NCBI GenBank assembly: GCA_030378015.1
Contig: JAUCGG010000043.1
Coordinates: forward strand, 1-32,732
Length of the DNA stretch: 32,732 bases
Source of the DNA: Desulfococcaceae bacterium HSG8
GTDB lineage: Bacteria > Desulfobacterota > Desulfobacteria > Desulfobacterales > 4be13
Direction: 5' to 3'
Made by a program: the position numbers and the translations under genes. Below the pieces are notes generated by a model. It saw only the letters and a program-made list of their open reading frames with translations. It had not been told where the DNA came from and did no database searches. This document shows, one piece after another, positions 17,583-23,021 of this stretch (its first letter is position 1; every line of letters begins with the position of its first letter).

Positions 17583-17884
17583 TTATGAAATTCTGTCTTT
17601 ATAATATTCAGGATTCCTGTGAAGATGAGCCACGGCAGTAACAAGAATTTCATCCGACTCCGGGATATAAAGAAGAGCATAAGGAAAACCTTTTACAAGA
17701 CAGCGCCGTGTCCGCCTGCCTATTTTTGCCCATGCTTCCGGCATGAATCTTATTCTTTCGACAGCCGCATCCACTTCCCTAATTCCCTAAAAAATCTCAG
17801 CCCCAGACCGGGCAACTGGTGATCATAATATTTTACAGCTTCGTCCAGTTCGTTATTGGCAGGGGAAAGAAAGCGAATTTTCAA
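17583..17884 (-). pseudogene. ParE/RelE-type addiction toxin, frameshifted by an 8-bp duplication
   Basis: Read from a TTG at 17884 that overlaps the antitoxin stop (TTGA), the N-terminal part is LKIRFLSPANNELDEAVKYY...LGLRFFRE. The C-terminal part, in another frame, is VDAAVERIRFMPEAW...RTRRCLVKGFPYALLY...VTAVAHLHRNPEYYKDR. Together they make a typical 90-95 residue plasmid-stabilisation (RelE/ParE superfamily) toxin, an mRNA interferase or gyrase poison in known members. The join is broken by an exact tandem copy of ttccctaa at 17775-17782 and 17783-17790. Deleting one copy gives an uninterrupted FFRE-VDAAVERIR. The toxin is therefore off in this sequence, although a single slippage event could restore it. 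It sits directly downstream of its antitoxin gene. Confidence 0.88.
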
Positions 17885-18096
17885 TGTGAATACCTTTTTT
17901 TAATCGTATCCCAGTCAACAGCGTCAATCTCTCCGCGTTTGTAAGCCTCATAGCGGCTCTCCGATTCCGAAATCCAGATTCGGTCTGTATCTGTATCCGG
18001 CTTGTCCAGACTGTATAAAATAGCTTCGGCCAGCCGGATACGCTCAACCGGCTGAAGTCGGAGGGCTTTCTCTGTCAGGAGTTCGATTGTTTCCAT
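17881..18096 (-). CDS. Addiction-module antitoxin component (TIGR02574-like)
   Basis: This 71-residue protein starts METIELLTEKALRLQPVERI and ends in a charged tail. The pattern LxxEALxLxxxERxRLAEAIxxSLD fits the short 'putative addiction module component' family (TIGR02574), which pairs with RelE/ParE-type toxins. It neutralises the toxin by binding it in the cytoplasm. A GGGAGGA ribosome site lies 6 bases before the ATG and a near-consensus promoter lies upstream. The stop codon overlaps the toxin's TTG start, the usual translational coupling. The antitoxin is intact while the toxin is broken, so it may protect against a homologous toxin elsewhere or simply be decaying. Confidence 0.88.
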   Translation of the reverse strand: METIELLTEKALRLQPVERIRLAEAILYSLDKPDTDTDRIWISESESRYEAYKRGEIDAVDWDTIKKRYSH

Positions 18097-18136
18097 GATT
18101 TTCCTCCCTGTTCATGTCATATAAACTGTATTCTAT

Positions 18137-18165
18137 ATTTTATTTATTAAAGCCCGGTTTGTCAA
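18137..18165 (-). promoter_or_regulatory. Sigma70-type promoter of the addiction module
   Basis: On the minus strand a perfect TTGACA (18165-18160) is followed after exactly 17 bases by TAAAAT (18142-18137; consensus in five of six positions). It lies about 40 bases upstream of the antitoxin ATG, with the ribosome site between. Confidence 0.75.
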
Positions 18166-18234
18166 GCAGAAAATTGAATAGCACTTTAACTTTAAAGCAT
18201 AAAGTCTGATTGAAAAAATCCGATTTCTCTGAGG

Positions 18235-18270
18235 CAGCCCGCAGGTCTGGGTGAGGAACGAACCCCGATC
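18235..18270. repeat. Hairpin repeat R3, left-arm fragment
   Basis: The sequence cagcccgcaggtctgggtgaggaacgaaccccgat matches the left arm of the R3 copies at 10529 and 8069. The right arm is absent; the S74 remnant starts about 60 bases later. Confidence 0.55.
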
Positions 18271-18326
18271 TGAGAGCTTAACCGCCCGACTGACGGGGAC
18301 AGCCCGGATGCGGGGCTGCCGTATCT

Positions 18327-18563
18327 TTCGGCGTAATCGCCCAGGAAGTTGAGAAAGTTTTCCCTGAACTGGTCTTCACCTCTGAGGATGAGGAAGGCAC
18401 AAAGGCGGTAAACTACGACGGATTGGCAGCCCCGTTAATTGAGGCAGTTGAAGAGCTTAAAGCGGAAAATGATAATCTTAAAACCCGGGTCGAAGCACTG
18501 AAAGCAATCGTCTGCCAAGATCACCCTGACGCGGCAATATGTGAATCTGCTGATGCGTTATAA
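18327..18563 (+). pseudogene. C-terminal remnant of a peptidase S74 (endosialidase chaperone) domain
   Basis: The plus-strand frame reads FGVIAQEVEKVFPELVFTSE then VNYDGLAAPLIEAVEELKAE with a heptad-like tail ending in a stop. GxIAQEVExxFPELV plus VNYxGLxxxLIEAVxEL is the signature of the self-cleaving intramolecular chaperone at the end of phage tail spikes and large surface/adhesin proteins. Only the last 78 residues survive. There is no start codon, and upstream sequence is unrelated. This suggests a larger surface or phage-tail-like gene was once here or transferred as a fragment. It lacks the upstream catalytic Ser/Lys region. Confidence 0.82.
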
Positions 18564-18630
18564 ACCGGGGAGCAATCCGGATCAATCCCGACCTTCTTTC
18601 AAAATACCCGATCCCTGAAGATGCAGGAAA

Positions 18631-18704
18631 TGTAGGGTGGGTGGAGCGAAGCGTAACCCACCGCTGATATGTGGTGGGTTACGCTTCGCTCCACCCACCC
18701 TACA
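18631..18704. repeat. Perfect 32-bp-arm inverted repeat
   Basis: Bases 18631-18662 are the exact reverse complement of 18673-18704 around a 10-base loop (arm begins tgtagggtgggtggagcgaa). The ends match the 5351-5437 repeat, but the inner sequence differs. It interrupts two copies of the S74 gene's 3' end. Confidence 0.8.
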
Positions 18705-18709
18705 TTTTC

Positions 18710-18798
18710 GAAGCGGTCGTCTGCCAGGATCATCCTGACGCGGCAATATGTGAATCTCCTGATGCGTTATAAATCGGGGAGCAATCCGGATCAATCCC
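18710..18798 (+). pseudogene. Second copy of the S74 gene's last 20 codons and 3' flank
   Basis: The sequence gtctgccaggatcatcctga... through gcgttataaa and on to ggagcaatccggatcaatcc repeats 18509-18588, with a few substitutions and including the stop codon. The palindrome at 18631-18704 lies between the two copies. This indicates a short tandem duplication associated with that element. Confidence 0.7.
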
Positions 18799-18838
18799 CC
18801 GGCTGAAAGCGAAAGCAAGGCTGAAGCCAGCTATCGCA

Positions 18839-18887
18839 GTAGAACAATTTTTCAAATTGTTTGAAACAATTTGAAAAATTGTTCTAC
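18839..18887. repeat. 49-bp perfect palindrome
   Basis: A 24-base arm (gtagaacaatttttcaaatt...) and its exact reverse complement surround a single G. It is AT-rich and could form a long hairpin. No U-tract follows, so it is not a standard terminator. The surrounding 18799-19018 stretch holds no gene. Confidence 0.75.
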
Positions 18888-19018
18888 AAGCCCTCCGTTT
18901 TCTATCATTGCCCTGAAATCTGAAACCCGAACCGTCATCTTTTATTATGATAACCTCCTCCCGCCACCATCCCGATAAGTTCTGCGACGAAGCTTACGTA
19001 TACGGTCCTTCAATATGT

Positions 19019-19145
19019 TACTCGTTCCCGGGCTTCTGCCCCGGAATGCATTCCGCAAGGATCTGCCTTGCAAGACATTTCGCTTAACCAGCCGGTTTTA
19101 AAGTGAAATACGAGGCAGAGCCTCTTATGATGCATTCCCAGGGCA
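19019..19145. repeat. Second copy of the 111-216 type inverted repeat
   Basis: It contains ggaatgcattccgcaaggatctgccttg near its start and gaggcagagcctcttatgatgcattccca near its end, matching the element at 111-216. It is directly followed by a 30-base fragment (gcagcttccaaaaagcactcagcaattg) of the gene at 22315-22845. Confidence 0.6.
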
Positions 19146-19178
19146 GCTTCCAAAAAGCACTCAGCAATTGCAAGCTCC

Positions 19179-19312
19179 AGCCAACAATGCAAAATTCAAA
19201 GAAAAAATGGTATAAATCTGGCAGTTTGAAAAAGGACTTCATATACTAGCAGTTCTCCCCGCACGGATACTGCATCCGGAATGATAACAGAATACATCCT
19301 GTTTCCTGTAAA
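19179..19312. repeat. Segmental duplication, copy 1 (non-coding part)
   Basis: From agccaacaatgcaaaattc to the end of the gene at 19313-19534 the sequence repeats 20530-20882 at a constant offset of about 1350 bases with only scattered differences. The identical non-coding 3' flank shows that this was a DNA-level duplication, not convergent families. Confidence 0.85.
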
Positions 19313-19534
19313 TCAAGCCGCTAACAGCCGCTCAACTTCGACCGGAAATTCAACCAGTACAAAATGACCTGCATGATAAAGATAGTCCTCGCCGCTTTCG
19401 TCTTTAATCCTGATCAGGTCGTCTCTGACTGCTTTGTCATCCGGAATCACTTCATATATTTTCCGCTTGATCAGCGATGCTTCATAATCTGTGTTATCAA
19501 TACATATAGCAAATTTTTTTCCGACAGCATCCAT
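19313..19534 (-). CDS. Conserved small hypothetical protein, paralogue 1 (TA-like neighbour)
   Basis: A 73-residue protein with the core CIDNTDYEASLIKRKIYEVIPDD, then LIRIKDESGEDYLY and FVLVEFPVEVERLL. It is nearly identical to the 72-residue protein at 20664-20882. I recognise it as a widespread small beta-rich family with no settled function. It begins 4 bases after the stop of the 77-residue gene, so the two are one operon. Its paralogue instead follows a TumE-like toxin. This suggests a family that travels with toxin-antitoxin-type modules; that role is inference. The N-terminal residues (MDAVGKK) differ from the paralogue, as expected if the duplicated block was joined to a new partner. 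Confidence 0.75.
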   Translation of the reverse strand: MDAVGKKFAICIDNTDYEASLIKRKIYEVIPDDKAVRDDLIRIKDESGEDYLYHAGHFVLVEFPVEVERLLAA

Positions 19535-19538
19535 AATT

Positions 19539-19772
19539 TTAGTCCAGGTAATGTTTGATTTTTATATCTTTCCGTCCGATACCATGAGCTTCGTACCAAT
19601 GGAGTTCAACATGCCTGATTTTGCCATTGGGAAGCCTGACATAAGCGGCTCCCTTCAGTTTTCGCCATCGCCCGCTTCCGTATATTTTTTGCAAGTAGTC
19701 CAGAACACGGATACTGCTTCCGGCACTGATGATTTCAATATTCTCTATCTTGCCGATTATTTCAAATTTCAT
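19539..19772 (-). CDS. Small hypothetical protein, possible TA component
   Basis: A 77-residue protein whose C-terminal part (RWRKLKGAAYVRLPNGKIRH, then ELHWYEAHGIGRKDIKIKHY) is a pattern I recall from small conserved bacterial proteins found next to the 72-73-residue family; no function is established. It is basic, predicted mostly beta, with His/Trp/Tyr/Glu residues in the conserved HWYEAHGIG block that could be catalytic or nucleic-acid binding. The ATG at 19772 is the only start, and no clear Shine-Dalgarno site is visible. It is co-transcribed with the downstream 73-residue gene. A toxin or antitoxin role is inference from size and pairing. Confidence 0.7.
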   Translation of the reverse strand: MKFEIIGKIENIEIISAGSSIRVLDYLQKIYGSGRWRKLKGAAYVRLPNGKIRHVELHWYEAHGIGRKDIKIKHYLD

Positions 19773-19823
19773 GGTTTTAAGTTTGACAAATCTCCCATGT
19801 GATAGAAAATTTGCATTATCATA

Positions 19824-20243
19824 TCAACTGGCTTCAGCCTGAATTTTCAGAACCGGAACAGATTCCTCATATTTTAGGAAATCATTCTCGTTCACAAGTT
19901 CCGTCAACAGTCTCCGTGCAGGTCCGTATGTGGGATTCCGCCGGATAATGTCGTTTAAAATCTTTTTCGCCGGAAAAGTCTGTCCCCGTTTCAGCATCAG
20001 TTCAGCATATTCAATCCCTGTTTTGTCATTTTTCGGGTTCAGTCGGTAAGCCTGTTCCAGAAAACGGTCTGCCTCTTCAAACCGCTTCAGTTCTCTCAGA
20101 ACATGAGCAGTTCTCACACAGGTTTTAAAATGGGGTTCCGACTCTGAAGACCTGAGAAAACTTTCCAGTGCGGATTCAAGTTCCCCGCTTTCAAAATATT
20201 CCAACCCGATGCGGTAGTAATGGTAACTGTCTTTCTGTTCCAT
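19824..20243 (-). CDS. TPR-repeat protein
   Basis: A 139-residue helical protein with about three tetratricopeptide repeats: YHYYRIGLEYFESGELESAL, the next around HFKTCVRTAHVLRELKRFEE, and a third around YAELMLKRGQTFPAKKILND. TPRs mediate protein-protein contact; no catalytic motif is present. An AGAAGGGA ribosome site lies upstream, and the gene follows the 115-residue gene after 2 bases, so they are probably one transcript. A truncated near-copy lies at 27206-27450 together with remains of the same upstream neighbour, so the pair duplicated as a unit. It may serve as the partner or regulator of the upstream protein; unproven. Confidence 0.8.
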   Translation of the reverse strand: MEQKDSYHYYRIGLEYFESGELESALESFLRSSESEPHFKTCVRTAHVLRELKRFEEADRFLEQAYRLNPKNDKTGIEYAELMLKRGQTFPAKKILNDIIRRNPTYGPARRLLTELVNENDFLKYEESVPVLKIQAEAS

Positions 20244-20245
20244 AC

Positions 20246-20593
20246 TTATTCCCTTCTAAAATTTTTCTGAACATAACGGATCAGTTTGTTAATATTTCGC
20301 AACACCGGACGAGGCAGTTGCGACGGCTTTCGCAGGATATTTCCCTTATGAGTTTTCACAAAACCGCCTCTGCCGTTAACCTTCGCAATTTCCATATCAC
20401 TCTGAAAAATATGAAGATGAAAACCTCCTTCTCCGGGTGCGACTTTATTGGTATCTATTCTGTAACGATAGCTCGAATCAGGAAAATCTCCTCGGATACC
20501 TTTCCCGGATTCAACAGTTGGCGGCAGCCAGCCAACAATGCAAAATTCAAAGAAAAAATGGTATAAATATGGCAGTTTGAAAAAGGACTTCAT
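20246..20593 (-). CDS. Conserved hypothetical protein, pair partner of the TPR gene
   Basis: The frame gives up to 115 residues. The conserved part is YRYRIDTNKVAPGEGGFHLH, then EIAKVNGRGGFVKTHKGNIL and a basic helical end RPVLRNINKLIRYVQKN. The many His, Lys and Gly residues (FHLHIF, GRGGFVKTH) could suggest nucleic-acid contact, but I do not recognise a defined family. The first 28 or so residues are hydrophobic and come from a segment also present without this gene at 19179-19230, so the true start is probably further in, and no ATG is obvious there. A decayed copy lies at 27652-27880. Its function is unknown; the TPR protein is translated right after it. Confidence 0.65.
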   Translation of the reverse strand: MKSFFKLPYLYHFFFEFCIVGWLPPTVESGKGIRGDFPDSSYRYRIDTNKVAPGEGGFHLHIFQSDMEIAKVNGRGGFVKTHKGNILRKPSQLPRPVLRNINKLIRYVQKNFRRE

Positions 20594-20663
20594 ATACTAG
20601 CAGTTCTCCCCGCACGGATACTGCATCCGGAATGATAACAGAATACATCCTGTTTCCTGTAAA
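20530..20663. repeat. Segmental duplication, copy 2 (non-coding part)
   Basis: This is nearly identical to 19179-19312, including the stretch ggacttcatatactagcag and the 3' flank of the small gene. A shorter, decayed match to the agccaacaatgcaaaattc end is also found at about 27841-27870. Confidence 0.85.
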
Positions 20664-20882
20664 TCAAGCCGCTAACAGCCGCTCAACTTCCACCGGAAAT
20701 TCAACCAGTACAAAATGACCTGTATGATAAAGATAGTCCTCGCCGCTTTCGTCTTTAATCCTGATCAGGTCGTCCCCGGCTGCTTTTTCATCGGGAATCA
20801 CTTCATATATTTTCCGCTCAATCAGCGATGCTTCATAATCTGTATTATCAATGCATAGAGCAAGTTTTTTTCTGACTTTCAT
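20664..20882 (-). CDS. Conserved small hypothetical protein, paralogue 2
   Basis: A 72-residue protein that differs from the 19313-19534 paralogue mainly in its first eight residues (MKVRKKLA versus MDAVGKKFA) and a few substitutions (KAAGDD for KAVRDD, YHTG for YHAG). Its ATG overlaps the stop of the TumE-like gene by 4 bases (ATGA), so translation is coupled to the toxin-like gene. A third-component or modulator role in the TA locus is inference. Confidence 0.75.
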   Translation of the reverse strand: MKVRKKLALCIDNTDYEASLIERKIYEVIPDEKAAGDDLIRIKDESGEDYLYHTGHFVLVEFPVEVERLLAA

Positions 20883-21238
20883 ACTCTTTCCTCATTATAG
20901 ATAATTCTGTCAATCTCAGTCAGCACATTATTCAAATCCGGCGGTTCGGCTTCGATAACGCCGTTCCCCGCATGCTTATGGTCCGGAAATGTTGCCAGAT
21001 GCGGATGATGAGGAGCATTATCATAGCGGAATATGAGATTCCCATCGGCATCCTGATAGTGAAATCCCACCTGCTTTGCCAGATCAAAAATGCTGAGACG
21101 TGAATTATCATAGAAACGGAGTTCGCTTCTGAACTTCGCTCCGTTCTCTGTCCACCTGACAGTCAGCATTTCCACCTGAATATCCTGGCGGGAGCGCAGC
21201 ATAGTCTCCAATCTGCTGATATAGCTGTAAAGATTCAT
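20879..21238 (-). CDS. TumE-family (DUF6516) toxin-like protein
   Basis: About 119 residues. The pattern FRSELRFYDNSRLSIFDLAK, then YHYQDADGNLIFRYDNAPHH and LATFPDHKHAGN is typical of DUF6516, the TumE type II toxin family (ribonuclease-like growth inhibitors in characterised members). His/Asp-rich blocks NAPHHPHLATFPDHKH are the likely active region. The ATG at 21238 is preferred; a TTG at 21247 overlapping the upstream stop (TTGA) is the alternative and would add three residues. It sits between a 123-residue helical protein (probable antitoxin, overlapping or 5 bases upstream) and the 72-residue gene (4-base overlap). All residues I would expect seem present. Toxicity is inferred from family only. 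Confidence 0.82.
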   Translation of the reverse strand: MNLYSYISRLETMLRSRQDIQVEMLTVRWTENGAKFRSELRFYDNSRLSIFDLAKQVGFHYQDADGNLIFRYDNAPHHPHLATFPDHKHAGNGVIEAEPPDLNNVLTEIDRIIYNEERV

Positions 21239-21243
21239 ATTTC

Positions 21244-21615
21244 TCAAATTTCGGCCCGGCAGGCCTGCTCCGAAGTCTGCCCGTAAACTTCGGAAACATG
21301 CCCTGTTTCATATTCCTCAGACTCCGGCTGAACAGCGGCACGCATCAGCGCTGACTCCAGCCTGCGTTTGTTTTCCATGAAAAGTTCATAAGTGCCGGCC
21401 CATTCCATCCAGTGTAATTCATCGCCTGACAGGCCAGCCTGATATTTCGCATAGAAATTCTCTGTTGATATCCCGTAGTTCCGCTCATAATCTCCCAGTT
21501 CCTCCGCAAGCTCCAGCAGATCATCAAGCGGATTGCTTTCAGCTATGGTTCGGGCCAGCGATCTTCTGAATTCATCCGAAGGCGGCAGACCGTTCTCAAA
21601 CATCAGTTCAGGCAT
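21244..21615 (-). CDS. Probable antitoxin partner of the TumE-like toxin
   Basis: A 123-residue acidic, helical protein with the segment DDLLELAEELGDYERNYGIS and ...GDELHWMEWAGTYELF. It has no helix-turn-helix motif that I can see, so it is not the Xre-type antitoxin usually named TumA. Small acidic helical proteins of this type are found directly upstream of DUF6516 toxins. A good AGGAG site lies 7 bases before the ATG. Being the first gene of a tightly overlapping three-gene unit fits the antitoxin-first order of type II modules. The last 25 or so residues look less conserved. Confidence 0.7.
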   Translation of the reverse strand: MPELMFENGLPPSDEFRRSLARTIAESNPLDDLLELAEELGDYERNYGISTENFYAKYQAGLSGDELHWMEWAGTYELFMENKRRLESALMRAAVQPESEEYETGHVSEVYGQTSEQACRAEI

Positions 21616-21736
21616 TACATTCTCCTTTCCCCGGTTTTCAAATTTTTCTGTACGAATTGTGTGTAAGAAACGGATTCATGGTTTAAGTTTGACATATGGC
21701 GGCAAATCTGCTGTATTCCTCTCAGCCTTGTATATC

Positions 21737-22318
21737 TCAACTCAACCTGCATGGCTCATCGGACTGAATGTCACGAAACAATCGTTTCCCATCAGGTTTT
21801 ACCCATACATCAACGGTTACCCTGTGATTCACCATGGGACCGATCATATCATCTATGACATCGCCCGTCTGATATATTCTTATAAGTTCGTTGTTTTCTT
21901 CAAAAACATTGACTTCAAGCCAGTCATCATCCAAATGAAGACCGCGAAGTATTCCTGTCAGTCGTTCTTCTTTAAAATCAGAATCTTGTGAAGCTCTTTT
22001 ATCCCGGATTGTCCGCAGAACTGTCTGTAACTGCCCGGTTGCAAAAGATGGAAGAAGATGACTATCAGCCAGCCACTGACATGCAATACGTTCAGTCTGT
22101 TTAAAATCCTGCCCTTTGAAAAAAAGAGATGCCGCGCTGATCGCAGTTATGCCAATCGTTCTTTTCTTATTTATGTCTAAGCAGTTAAGATCTGCTAATT
22201 CTTCCCGTGCTGCACGATGGTAAAGCTTTGCCGCACCTATCTCGTCTCCATGTCTGGCCGCAATTTCAGCATGACTTGCATATTCTTCGCTTTTTGAATG
22301 ATGCTTTATCCAACTCAT
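21737..22318 (-). CDS. Hypothetical protein, second gene of an overlapping pair
   Basis: This 193-residue protein has an N-terminal helical half (HAEIAARHGDEIGAAKLYHR, TPR/MIT-like helical hairpins) and a C-terminal beta half (LRGLHLDDDWLEVNVFEENN, then IRIYQTGDVIDDMIGPMVNH and VDVWVKPDGKRLFRDIQ). I recall similar C-terminal halves in small conserved proteins but know no function. Its ATG overlaps the stop of the 176-residue gene (ATGA), which makes a translationally coupled pair. It may be the regulator or antidote for that partner; this is a guess from the arrangement. Confidence 0.7.
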   Translation of the reverse strand: MSWIKHHSKSEEYASHAEIAARHGDEIGAAKLYHRAAREELADLNCLDINKKRTIGITAISAASLFFKGQDFKQTERIACQWLADSHLLPSFATGQLQTVLRTIRDKRASQDSDFKEERLTGILRGLHLDDDWLEVNVFEENNELIRIYQTGDVIDDMIGPMVNHRVTVDVWVKPDGKRLFRDIQSDEPCRLS

Positions 22319-22845
22319 AACGACTCTTCCACAGCCTGCATTGAAATTAATTTTACTTTGAAGCCGACAACCACAGCAATAGCAGGTAAATTGCTTTTTC
22401 CTTCCCTGGCCTGTTTTACTTTTGCTTTTAATCTTCTGTTTACTTCATACTTATCTGAATTTGTGCCGGATACTTCAAGACGCCGGCAATACTCCAGGTC
22501 ATCGGTATCCCTGCCTATCGGTGCAATATAATAATCCGCCCCTGTCAGGGTTTCAGCGCGTCTGATTGCGAACAATCCGAAGGATATTTCTGTGGCAGCA
22601 AGGGCACAGGCATAAGCACCGTCTCTTGTCGCATCATCTTTATTGCCCCATGCCTGCATACATCTTTTATCAGGCGGTTCCCATTCCACCAATACTTTGT
22701 TCTCTGACTTTTTATTTTTCAATAAAAAAGTTTGCGGCGGTTCATGATTTCTGTCAAGGCAGACGCGGGCAGCTTCCAAAAAACACTCAGCAATTGCAGG
22801 AGTTCGGTTTTCAAATTTTCGAATAGATAACTCTGAGAGTTCCAC
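22315..22845 (-). CDS. Hypothetical protein, first gene of an overlapping pair (possible nuclease-like)
   Basis: 176 residues from a GTG start at 22845. Conserved-looking stretches are RDGAYACALAATEISFGLFA, RRAETLTGADYYIAP, LEYCRRLEVSGTNS and KVKQAREGKSNLPAIAVVVG. The order D-Y-Y-I ... L-E-V-S-G followed by a basic helix faintly resembles a PD-(D/E)XK core with a replaced Lys, but this is weak. A 30-base piece of this gene (AIAECFLEAA) has been copied to about 19142-19170. No Shine-Dalgarno site is obvious. It is co-transcribed with the 193-residue gene and is the first gene of the small-gene run in this island. Confidence 0.65.
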   Translation of the reverse strand: MELSELSIRKFENRTPAIAECFLEAARVCLDRNHEPPQTFLLKNKKSENKVLVEWEPPDKRCMQAWGNKDDATRDGAYACALAATEISFGLFAIRRAETLTGADYYIAPIGRDTDDLEYCRRLEVSGTNSDKYEVNRRLKAKVKQAREGKSNLPAIAVVVGFKVKLISMQAVEESL

Positions 22846-23021
22846 GGCATTATCTATTCCTTACCCATAAGCGGGTTTGGAAAACAAAAAGTTAGCTCCC
22901 TGATCCGTAAAGATTAAACCCTGCCCAATAAAAAGGATGGGAATATTCTTTGCTGTTTATCATATCAATTTTAGCCTGCCGAAGTGACTGGGTTATTGTC
23001 TTACAGTCCTACAAATAACAA

